Source: CAZAKZ01 sp964485695
GTDB lineage: Bacteria > Planctomycetota > JAFGQW01
DNA length: 56,189 nt
NCBI GenBank assembly: GCA_964485695.1
Contig: CAZAKZ010000018.1
Location: forward strand, 1-56,189
Direction of reading: 5' to 3'
Shown one piece after another: positions 40,964 to 48,751 of this stretch. A model generated the notes under the pieces. The model ran no database searches. It was given only the letters and a program-made list of their open reading frames with translations, and had not been told where the DNA came from. Position 1 is the first letter of the stretch; every line of letters starts with the position of its first letter. Both the position numbers and the translations under genes were made by a program.

Positions 40964-41796
40964 GGAAAAAACAGACTGACCACGCAGGCCGCCGCTCCAA
41001 GAACCAGGCAGTAGGGCGCAAAGAGGTGGAGCCGCCCGCGGCGCACCAGCCTGAGAAGGAGTCGGAGAGCCGCGTACCCCGACACGGTGGCCACGATTGT
41101 GCCCGCCAGGACCGCGGACCAGGACTCCGGACCTGCGCCCTGCCCCAGGACCTGGATCCCCTCCAGCAGGGTTGCGCCCAGGATCGCCGGCACGGCGAGG
41201 AGAAACGAGAGGCGGCCCGCACCCTCCCGCTGCACGCCCACGACCAGGGCCGCGATGATGGTAGTTCCGGACCGGGAGATGCCCGGCAGGAGCGCCAGGA
41301 TCTGAGCAGTCCCCACGAACAGGACCATCCAGAGGGTGATCTCGGTGAGGGAGACCTTCCCGGGCTGCACCTTCCTGGACCCCAGTAACATGAGTCCGTT
41401 CACCAGAAGGACCATCCCCACGATCCCGGGATACATTCCGATGGATTCAATGTGATCCTTGAAGAGAAGACCCACCAGGGCCACGGGCACCGTGGCAAGA
41501 AGCAAGAACACCAGGAGACGGAGGGCGGGATTCGTGCGCCAGGATTCCCGCCCCTGGCCCCCCAGGATCTTGAGGGCGCCGTCCAGGCCGCCGAGGCCGA
41601 GGCCGCACAGGTCCTTCCAGAACACCACGGTGATGGCCAGGAGGGTGCCGGCGTGGAGCAGGACCTCGGTGAAGAGAGAGGGTTCCTCGAGGCCCAGGGC
41701 GTGGTGCGCCAGGACCAGATGGCCGGAGCTCGACACCGGCAGAAACTCGGTGAGTCCCTGGACCAGTCCCAGAAGGAGGCCTTCCCAGATCGTCAT
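40960..41796 (-). CDS. uppP: Undecaprenyl-diphosphatase UppP (BacA)
   Basis: A 278-residue integral membrane enzyme starting at ATG 41796. It removes one phosphate from undecaprenyl diphosphate to recycle the lipid carrier for peptidoglycan and surface glycan synthesis. The two family motifs are present: LTEFLPVSSSGHL (about 15-27) with the catalytic Glu, and PGISRSGTT at 171-179 with the catalytic Arg. About eight membrane segments are visible. The length agrees with the usual 265-280 residues. The frame continues 39 codons upstream, but the conserved start MTIWEGLLLGLVQGLTEF fixes the start. Loss of lipid-carrier recycling would confer bacitracin sensitivity. Confidence 0.97.
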   Translation of the reverse strand: MTIWEGLLLGLVQGLTEFLPVSSSGHLVLAHHALGLEEPSLFTEVLLHAGTLLAITVVFWKDLCGLGLGGLDGALKILGGQGRESWRTNPALRLLVFLLLATVPVALVGLLFKDHIESIGMYPGIVGMVLLVNGLMLLGSRKVQPGKVSLTEITLWMVLFVGTAQILALLPGISRSGTTIIAALVVGVQREGAGRLSFLLAVPAILGATLLEGIQVLGQGAGPESWSAVLAGTIVATVSGYAALRLLLRLVRRGRLHLFAPYCLVLGAAACVVSLFFP

Positions 41797-41835
41797 AGAA
41801 TCACGGTGCTCCCACGGGGGTGAACAGCCTCCCGG

Positions 41836-41867
41836 TCCAAACGGGAAGTCAAGATTTCCCATTTGGA
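41836..41867 (-). promoter_or_regulatory. 12-bp hairpin upstream of uppP
   Basis: TCCAAACGGGAA (41836-41847) and TTCCCATTTGGA (41856-41867) form a stem with an 8-base loop and a single mismatch that becomes a G-U pair in the uppP-strand RNA. It stands 40 bases before the uppP start in the 174-bp gap shared with the divergent vWA gene. It may be an operator or a 5' leader structure. Confidence 0.4.
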
Positions 41868-41970
41868 TTGAAATAGAGTAAGTACGATCCTGTCGGTGGC
41901 ACGGAAATACCACAACCCGGCCCGGTGATACAGAAAATATCTGTTTTGTTCCTGTTGCTTCAGGTGGCTC

Positions 41971-44496
41971 GTGTTGGAATCCCTAGCGGTCTCCGGGTTT
42001 GAAAATCAAGAGGCTCTCTATCTCATTCCAGCGGCCTGGATCGCGGTATTCCTCCTGTCCATTCGAAGCCGCAGTGAACTTCACCCAATGCTCCAGATTT
42101 GTACGGGCTGTGTCCGCGGCCTGGTCCTCACCCTGATCCTGGCCACGGTGGCCGGGCCGTACCGGGTCCAGTCCCGCCTGGATCCGGTCCGCTGGATTGT
42201 GGTGCGCGACGTCTCCTCGAGCCTGCCAAAGGCCACAGCGGTCTGGGCGAGATCCCTCCTGGGTAGGATGAAATCCCTGGAGCCCGAAACCGACCTCGTG
42301 GAGATCCGGTTCGGCCGCACCACCGCGGCCCGGCCCGGGGATCCCGATCCACCCGCCGACGCCTCGGATCCACGGGAAGCGATCCAGTGGGCCCGGGCCC
42401 GCATCCTGCCGGACCGGCGGAACCGCGTGGTCTTCCTCACGGACGGCCGGTTCTCTCGCCACCTCCTCGCCTCGGACTGGCCCGGTCTGCCCGGCATTCC
42501 AGTCCGGACCTACCGGGCCTCTCCGCCCCAGTCCACGGACCCGGACCCCCGAGCTCTCGCCCTCAGGATCCCCCCCCGCATGGACGAGGGGGCCCCGGTC
42601 GAGATCGAGGCCAGGTTCGTATCCGACGGCGGGGTCGCCGGGATCGTGAAGCTCCAGGGGCCGGTCCCGAAGACGCTGCGCCGCCCACTCCGGTTCACCG
42701 GGCCCGGAGAGCGCGCCCTGACCTTCCGCCTCGAGCCCTTGGAGAAGGGCACCTATCCCCTGCGGATCCTCCTGGAATCGCCGGGGGACCGGGAACCCGG
42801 AAACAACGTCCTGGAGGCCACGCTTCAGGTGGGTCCGAAGCCGCAGGTGTTGGTGCTGGACGAGGCCCGCGATGGGGGGAGCGGTGTTGGCGCAGCCCTC
42901 GAGGTCCAGGGATTCCTCGTGGAGACGGCGGCCGAACTCCCCCGGGAGGATCTCTCGGTCTACCGGGCCATCCTGGTGCAAAACCGCCGCACTGCGCTCC
43001 CGGCCTCCACCCTGGAGGCACTTCTGCACTTCGTGGAGAGCGGGGGTGGGGGCCTTGTCCTCGCCGGGGGGCCCCTGGGTCAAGGCCTCTACGCGTATGC
43101 GGGGACTCCCCTGGAGGAGGCTCTGCCCCTGATCCCTCTTCCGCCTCCCCCGCCCGAAAAGCCCGTCAAGCCCGAGGCCGACGCGTCCCCCCCGAAGAAG
43201 AAACCGGGAAAGAAACCCTCCATCTTCGAATCCAGAGGAAAGGCCTCTTCCATCACCCTGATTCTCCTCATCGACAAGTCGGGCAGCATGAACCAATCCC
43301 TCCGGCTGAACGATGTCCCCCCCATCCAGCTGGCCAAGGAGGCAGCCATTTCCACGGCCGAGGCCCTGAGTTCCGAGGACCGCATCGGCGTCATCGCCTT
43401 TGATCACCGCAACCCGCCGTATCAGGTGGTGGACATCGGCCCGGCCGGGGATCGCTCCCGCGTGGCCCGGAAGGTGGCCCGACTCAATGCAGCCGGCGGC
43501 ACCCGGTACCTCCCTGCCCTGCGCATGGCATTCACCCTCATGCAGCAGGAGACCTCCCGCGTCAAACACGTCATCTTGCTCACGGACGGCCAGCGCGACG
43601 ATTCCGAGCAGAGCATGGATCCCACATTCCGGCGCCTCGTGGAGCGGATGCGGGACCGGAAGATCACCCTCTCCACCCTGGGTGTGGGCAGGGAAGTGGA
43701 TCTCGAGTTCGTCCAGAGCCTCTCCACCTGGGGCCGGGGCGAGCACCAGTGGGCCACCTCGGCCCAGGAGATCACGACCTTCTACACCCTGGAAGCCGAT
43801 CGCCTCCTGGCCCGGGCCGGCCGGCGGGGAAAGCGCCGGAAGGACCTGAATCCCGATGACCTCCCCGGACCCCGGGGGACCCGGGGCGAGGAAAAGAGAG
43901 CACCCGGCGCAAAGCCCGCTGAATCCGGCCCCCCCACGAAATCCAAGGCCGGTCCCCCGGCCAAGATCCCGGTCCGCATGTCCCGGGCGCACCCCGTCCT
44001 GGCCGGACTGCCCCGGCCGACCCCCCCCATCCACGGACACAACGAGGTCCGGCTCCGACCCATGGCCTGGGTGGGCCTGGAAACCCGGGAGGGCGTGAAA
44101 CCGATCCTGGCCACGGCGCCCTTCGGCCTGGGTCGGGTCGGGGTGCTCACCACGGACCTCGGCGGGGCCTGGACCCGCGAGTGGCTGAAGTGGGAGGGAT
44201 TCGGTCCCCTGATCGCGCAGGGGATGCGATACGTGTCCCGGCCTCCAGGCCCGGGGCCAAGGCTTCCCCGGGACGGGCGCCGCCACGGGCCCGAACTGGA
44301 TCTCACCGGAAACGACGCGTTCGGTCTCGGCCGGCTGGATCAGGTGACCGACTCCCGCCCCCTGCCCCCCCTGAAGCCGGGACCGTGGCCCGGAGAGGCG
44401 AGCCCGTCGCAGCGCCAGCCGCTCCCGCCCCTGGGGCTCCTGCTGGCCCTGCTCCTGTTCGCTGGGGAGATCCTGGTTCGACGCCTGAGCCGGTAG
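41971..44496 (+). CDS. Membrane protein with two vWA and amidotransferase-like domains
   Basis: An 841-residue protein. Membrane helices are at about 15-30 and 45-62 and one near the C-terminus (LLLALLLFAGEILV). A first vWA-like domain (about 72-175) carries DVSSS, a MIDAS-type DxSxS, and VVFLTDGRFS. A GATase1-like region (about 285-400) has VLVLDEA, YRAILVQN and FVESGGGGLVLAGG. A Pro/Lys linker precedes the second vWA (about 425-600) with DKSGSM and VILLTDGQRDDSEQ. A basic, Pro-rich insertion follows, then the second half of the amidotransferase-like region (HPVLAGLPR ... FGLGRVGVLTTDLGG). Similar proteins are frequent in Planctomycetota and their function is unknown. The start is GTG 41971 after AGGTGG. 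Confidence 0.83.
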   Translation: MLESLAVSGFENQEALYLIPAAWIAVFLLSIRSRSELHPMLQICTGCVRGLVLTLILATVAGPYRVQSRLDPVRWIVVRDVSSSLPKATAVWARSLLGRMKSLEPETDLVEIRFGRTTAARPGDPDPPADASDPREAIQWARARILPDRRNRVVFLTDGRFSRHLLASDWPGLPGIPVRTYRASPPQSTDPDPRALALRIPPRMDEGAPVEIEARFVSDGGVAGIVKLQGPVPKTLRRPLRFTGPGERALTFRLEPLEKGTYPLRILLESPGDREPGNNVLEATLQVGPKPQVLVLDEARDGGSGVGAALEVQGFLVETAAELPREDLSVYRAILVQNRRTALPASTLEALLHFVESGGGGLVLAGGPLGQGLYAYAGTPLEEALPLIPLPPPPPEKPVKPEADASPPKKKPGKKPSIFESRGKASSITLILLIDKSGSMNQSLRLNDVPPIQLAKEAAISTAEALSSEDRIGVIAFDHRNPPYQVVDIGPAGDRSRVARKVARLNAAGGTRYLPALRMAFTLMQQETSRVKHVILLTDGQRDDSEQSMDPTFRRLVERMRDRKITLSTLGVGREVDLEFVQSLSTWGRGEHQWATSAQEITTFYTLEADRLLARAGRRGKRRKDLNPDDLPGPRGTRGEEKRAPGAKPAESGPPTKSKAGPPAKIPVRMSRAHPVLAGLPRPTPPIHGHNEVRLRPMAWVGLETREGVKPILATAPFGLGRVGVLTTDLGGAWTREWLKWEGFGPLIAQGMRYVSRPPGPGPRLPRDGRRHGPELDLTGNDAFGLGRLDQVTDSRPLPPLKPGPWPGEASPSQRQPLPPLGLLLALLLFAGEILVRRLSR

Positions 44497-44516
44497 ATCA
44501 AGGCGGATTCCGAGTA

Positions 44517-45668
44517 CTACCTCAGCTTGCTCCGCACCGCGGCCAGAAACGCGGGGTCTTCCCCCTCCAGGGCTCCGAGCTCCAGGAGACGATTCTTCAA
44601 TCCCTCCGGGTCCAGCTGCCGCAGCGCACCCAGGCGGCATTTGAGATCGGCGTCTTCCAGAAGCAACAGCAGCTCCTCCTCGGGCAGGGTGATTCCCACG
44701 TTGCCGGAGAGATTCACGGCCGCGGCGCGGTTGCGGCCGTAGCTCGAGGAGTGAAGCACGCGCACCACCGTGTCCTCGTATTCCGGGAGCCAGTGGCTCT
44801 CTATCCAGTCCAGGGCCACGGTCACGGCGTCCTCGGCAGCCTCTTGCAGGCTTCGCTCCACCAGCCGGATCACCTTCAATCTCACACCGGGGTCCGCCTG
44901 AGCGACCAGGGTGCGTAGCACCCACTGGAGGCAGACGGCCGGAGCCGAATCCACGGACCGGAATGCACAATCCCGGGCTCGGACCGCGGGATGCTGACCC
45001 GAGAGGCCCTGCCACCACCAGTAGGTCCGCTCGCCGCTGCCCTTCTCCTCGATGCGGTCCAGGAACCAGTCCCGGGCCTCGTCGTCCGGGATGCGGGTGC
45101 AGGCCACGGAAACGGCCTCCTGCAGGTGGGGACACGCCTCGTCCATGAGCGCCTCCCGCACCGCGGCCATGTCTTCCTCCCGGGCGAGGCTCCCGATGCG
45201 CAGGCCTCCGCCCACACGGAGCCGCGGGTCGTCCCGGATGGCCTCGATCCACTCCCTGACGTCGGAGAAACCCTCGGGATACGCGGGCAGGCCGGGGCCT
45301 TCCTCCCACTCGGACGCCTCCGATTCCCTCGTGGCCAGTTCCACGGCCCGGTCATGGCCCAATCCCGCCAGGACCAGGCCCACATTGGACCAAGGACCGC
45401 TAAACTTCCAGGGAATCTCCCGTTCCCATCGGTCCAGGACCAGCGCTTCAATGGCGGGATCTCCGACAATGGCCAGGGCTTTGGCGAGGTAGTGGCCGCG
45501 ATCCTCGCGTTCAGGGTCCCATCGGGTCTCGTGGATGCACACGTGCAGGACCGCGTTCCGGGCCTCGTCCAAGGAGGCAGTCCGGAGAAGCCAGAGCCCC
45601 TTGCCCAGACCGCGCTCCAGGTTCCAGCGCAGGTCCTCGTGGGCGATGGGAGTCCGGGGGGCGGTCAT
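44517..45668 (-). CDS. HEAT-repeat-like protein
   Basis: A 383-residue, Leu-, Glu- and Ala-rich protein from ATG 45668, with AAGGA 6 bases upstream. Helical pairs of the HEAT/ARM type are visible in ARNAVLHVCIHETRWD, LAKALAIVGDPAIEALVLDRWE, LRTLVAQADPGVRLKVIRLVERSLQEAAEDAV and LLLLLEDADLKCRLGALRQLDPEGLKNRLLELGAL. The central region contains FLDRIEEKGSGERTYWWWQ, a less regular stretch. No signal peptide or membrane segment is seen, so it is probably a cytoplasmic interaction scaffold. It converges on the vWA gene with 20 bp between stops and is divergent from the YfhO-like pair across 202 bp. Confidence 0.7.
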   Translation of the reverse strand: MTAPRTPIAHEDLRWNLERGLGKGLWLLRTASLDEARNAVLHVCIHETRWDPEREDRGHYLAKALAIVGDPAIEALVLDRWEREIPWKFSGPWSNVGLVLAGLGHDRAVELATRESEASEWEEGPGLPAYPEGFSDVREWIEAIRDDPRLRVGGGLRIGSLAREEDMAAVREALMDEACPHLQEAVSVACTRIPDDEARDWFLDRIEEKGSGERTYWWWQGLSGQHPAVRARDCAFRSVDSAPAVCLQWVLRTLVAQADPGVRLKVIRLVERSLQEAAEDAVTVALDWIESHWLPEYEDTVVRVLHSSSYGRNRAAAVNLSGNVGITLPEEELLLLLEDADLKCRLGALRQLDPEGLKNRLLELGALEGEDPAFLAAVRSKLR

Positions 45669-45870
45669 TCTGCTGTCCTTCAACGCGATGGAAATCTCGG
45701 CTGAAGGCCTTTTACACCCGGGAAGGCCTGCAGGAAAGACGAAACAGGGGGCCTATGTCAGGGATGCACATCGTCAAGGGGTCTGGTAAACTCCTCGACT
45801 CCGGCCGGATGAATTGAATTCCGGAATGGCCTCGGGAGCGCGAGATCGGACGGACGGCGGGGAGGAACCC

Positions 45871-48741
45871 ATGAAATCTCTGGTCACGAGAAGGGGGATC
45901 CGGACCCTCGGGGTGGTCGTGGTCCTGCTCCTGCCGCCCACCCTCCTCATGCCGCGCGCCCTGTTCTGTGGATGGGGCCTGAGCAGCGCCGGGGCAGGCC
46001 TTTCGGCCGAGGCTGCCCGGCGCCACGAACCAAACCGGGCCTTTGCCGACCGGGTCCTCGAGGCAGGCGCCTTGCCGGTGTGGAACCCGATGAACGGATT
46101 CGGGGAGCCGTTCCTGGGCCACGCCCGGGTGGGGGCACTGAATCCCCTCGACGGCCTGCGCTTCCTCCTGCCCCGGGACCAAAGCCTGGCGTGGCGCGCC
46201 GCCTTCTTTCTGATTCTGGCCGGTTGGTTCACCTACCGGCTCCTGAGGCTCCTGGGCCTTGACCGGCTCCCGGCCCTGACGGGCGCGGTCTGCTTCGAGA
46301 TGAACGGCCTTCTCCTCTCCTGGATCCAGGTGCCGCACCTGCGGTGTGCCGTGCTCCTGCCCCTGGTCCTCTGGATGACAGAAAGGCTGCTCGGGCGTCC
46401 CGACTCCGGTCGCGCCGCCTGGACGGCTCTGGCCGTGGGCCTGGTCTTCCTGGCCGACCATCCGGAAACCGGGGGCCTGGTGCTCCTCATTGGCGTGGCG
46501 TACGGCCTGGCCCGCGGCGGACTCTCCTTCCGGGCCCTGGGCGGTTTCCGTCGCGTACGAGCCGGATGGATCTGGCTCGCCCTCGCCTATGGCCTCGGCA
46601 CCGGCCTGGGATGGATTCAGATCCAGCTCACGGCCACGGATGGATCCTGGCCATGGACGGGAGCCACCCCGGCCCTGGCCGCCGAGAGCCTGCTAGGGCT
46701 CTTTGCACCCGGGATGTTCGACTCGCCTGCGGGTGCGGGGTGGGGTCCCGGTCCGCCCGGGGAGGGGGTGGCGTACATCGGGATCCTGCCACTCCTTGCC
46801 GCCCTCGTGGCCGTGGTGTCCTCGTTTCACCGGGATGCCCGGGTCCGGGTATTCACCCTCCTGGCCTTGTTCAGCGCCGCGGCGGCCCTGGGACTGCCGG
46901 GCTTGACGGAGGTCCTGCATGGCCTCCCGGGATTCGGCGGCCTCCCCTTCAGCCGCCTGACCCTGGCGGCCGGCCTGGCCGGTGCCGCCCTGGCCGCCCT
47001 CGGCCTCCAGCGCGGCCTGGCACGGATCGAGGTGCAGCCCCTACCCAGACTCGTGCTCCTGGCCCCGGCGGGCATCCTGGTTCTCGGCCTCCTGGTCGCC
47101 CTCTACGTCTTTGTCGGCCGCCACCCCGATGCATCCCTGGCCGAGACCTGGAACGCGGGGCCGCTGGCACGGCTTGCGGGCCGCATGGCCGTAGCCCTCG
47201 GGCTCTGCGCCTCGGGCCTCGTCCTGTTCTTCTGGGTGCCAGCGGCTGGAAGACTCCGGGGACTCCGCATTGCCCCCCTCCTCCTCGTGGTTCTGGACCT
47301 CTGGCTCCACGGCCACGAGGTCGTTGGAGAAGTTCTCTGCCAGCACGACCGGGTCCAGCTCCGGTGTCTCGAGGCCCTCCCCCCGGATGGGCGCCTGGCG
47401 GGTCAGGGAAACGTGCTTCCCCCGCGAGGGAACCTGGTCCTGGGGTACAGGGACGTACGCGGTGCGCAGTCCGGGGAGATTCCGGCCATGACCGCTCTGC
47501 TGGCCCGGTTGATGCCGTCCGATACGACCTCGGCCCTGACCCGGGCCGGTCCCGGCGCCGGGCTGGAAAAACTGGGCATCGATGCCTGGATCAGCGAGAA
47601 ACCCCTGGGCCCCGAGGGCGTGTGGACCCGGACGGGAGGACCGCACCCCGCAGTCACTCGGTTTCCCCTCATGATCCCCGATACAGTGCACTGCCTCGTC
47701 CTCCATACCAGCCTGTCCCAGGCCCTGGCCCTGCCGGATCGGACACCGGTGGCCCGTCTCACGGTGCGGGGGAAGGACCGATGGGTGACGGTCCAGCTCC
47801 GGGCGGGGCTGGAGACCGGGGACCAGGCCCTGATGCCGAACGCCCGCACCGCAATGCACGGCCAGCCCGATCCGAGCGGCTCCTGGGTCGTGCTTCAACC
47901 CGGCGGGGATTCCCAGCCGCGGCACTGCTATGCCCTTGCCCTGGACCTGGATCCCCCCTTCGTTCCTCTGGAACTGGAAGTGGCGTACACGGCCGACCAG
48001 GGCTGGCTCAACCTCCACCGGATCAAGGTCGGTCCCGACCCGCATCCATTCACCGCGATCCAGACCCTGGGGCCCGAGGCACTCGCCAGCGGGATCTACA
48101 GTCGTCAGGTGCTGGATGCCGGGCCGGATGCGTTCCTCAGCCCGGCCTACAAGGTCCTCGCGACCGGGAGTGCCATGGCCGATCTCCTGATCTCGCCGGG
48201 GCACGACCCCAGGGCACGGACAGTCCTGGCGGAACTGCCCAGGAACTGGGCGGGGCCCAGGCACGAGAGCGAGGTGGAGGAACCCGTGAAGTGTGACCTC
48301 GTGGAGGACCGTCCCGGCCAGTTCAGGGTGCACCTCCCCGAACGATCCCTGAGCGCGGTGCTGGTGCTCCGGGTGACGTTTCATCCCGACTGGTCTGCCC
48401 GGGGCCCCGAAGGCGAAGTCATCCCGCTTCAGGCCGTGGATACGGCATTTCTGGGCGCTGTCCTGCCACCCGGCCCCGCCAGGACGCTCACCTTCTCGTT
48501 TCACCCCCGAGGCCTGACCCGGGGATTCTGGATCTCTATCTTCGCCCTGGCGTGGCTCGTCTTTTTCTTCGTGACCGGAATCTGGGCCCGGCGCGACGCG
48601 GTCACCCTCTCCGGAACCGAATCGAGAATGTCGGAGGAGAAGGAGGCCGGGGCCGAAGAGGTGGAGGTCCCGGTCGAGCCTCCTGAACTCCCGGGGGAGA
48701 ATCCTCGCCCGTGGGACGACGAATCCTACCCTGAGGATTGA
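45871..48741 (+). CDS. YfhO-like giant membrane protein, copy 1 of an adjacent pair
   Basis: A 956-residue protein starting at ATG 45871, after GGGGAGGAACCC; the frame is open 19 codons further upstream. The N-terminal membrane helix is followed by a loop with VLEAGALPVWNPMNGFGEPFLGH, the YfhO-type LPxWNP signature. Around ten more membrane segments extend to about residue 500. A soluble region of about 350 residues follows, with VLRVTFHPDWSARGPEGEVIPLQAVDTAFLGAVLP matching the C-terminal block of the family, and a final helix. The last 45 residues are very acidic (EEKEAGAEEVEVPVEPPE), an unusual cytoplasmic tail. The family is linked to GT-C glycosyltransferases. The next gene is a paralogue 10 bp away. 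Confidence 0.8.
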   Translation: MKSLVTRRGIRTLGVVVVLLLPPTLLMPRALFCGWGLSSAGAGLSAEAARRHEPNRAFADRVLEAGALPVWNPMNGFGEPFLGHARVGALNPLDGLRFLLPRDQSLAWRAAFFLILAGWFTYRLLRLLGLDRLPALTGAVCFEMNGLLLSWIQVPHLRCAVLLPLVLWMTERLLGRPDSGRAAWTALAVGLVFLADHPETGGLVLLIGVAYGLARGGLSFRALGGFRRVRAGWIWLALAYGLGTGLGWIQIQLTATDGSWPWTGATPALAAESLLGLFAPGMFDSPAGAGWGPGPPGEGVAYIGILPLLAALVAVVSSFHRDARVRVFTLLALFSAAAALGLPGLTEVLHGLPGFGGLPFSRLTLAAGLAGAALAALGLQRGLARIEVQPLPRLVLLAPAGILVLGLLVALYVFVGRHPDASLAETWNAGPLARLAGRMAVALGLCASGLVLFFWVPAAGRLRGLRIAPLLLVVLDLWLHGHEVVGEVLCQHDRVQLRCLEALPPDGRLAGQGNVLPPRGNLVLGYRDVRGAQSGEIPAMTALLARLMPSDTTSALTRAGPGAGLEKLGIDAWISEKPLGPEGVWTRTGGPHPAVTRFPLMIPDTVHCLVLHTSLSQALALPDRTPVARLTVRGKDRWVTVQLRAGLETGDQALMPNARTAMHGQPDPSGSWVVLQPGGDSQPRHCYALALDLDPPFVPLELEVAYTADQGWLNLHRIKVGPDPHPFTAIQTLGPEALASGIYSRQVLDAGPDAFLSPAYKVLATGSAMADLLISPGHDPRARTVLAELPRNWAGPRHESEVEEPVKCDLVEDRPGQFRVHLPERSLSAVLVLRVTFHPDWSARGPEGEVIPLQAVDTAFLGAVLPPGPARTLTFSFHPRGLTRGFWISIFALAWLVFFFVTGIWARRDAVTLSGTESRMSEEKEAGAEEVEVPVEPPELPGENPRPWDDESYPED

Positions 48742-48751
48742 AATCCGGAAG

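Noticed and set aside
41983..45309. Very long antisense open frame (over 1100 codons) opposite the vWA gene
   Set aside because: It has no ribosome binding site or recognisable domain, is rich in Pro, Gly and Arg, and lies opposite clear domains. In GC-rich DNA such frames stay open by codon bias.
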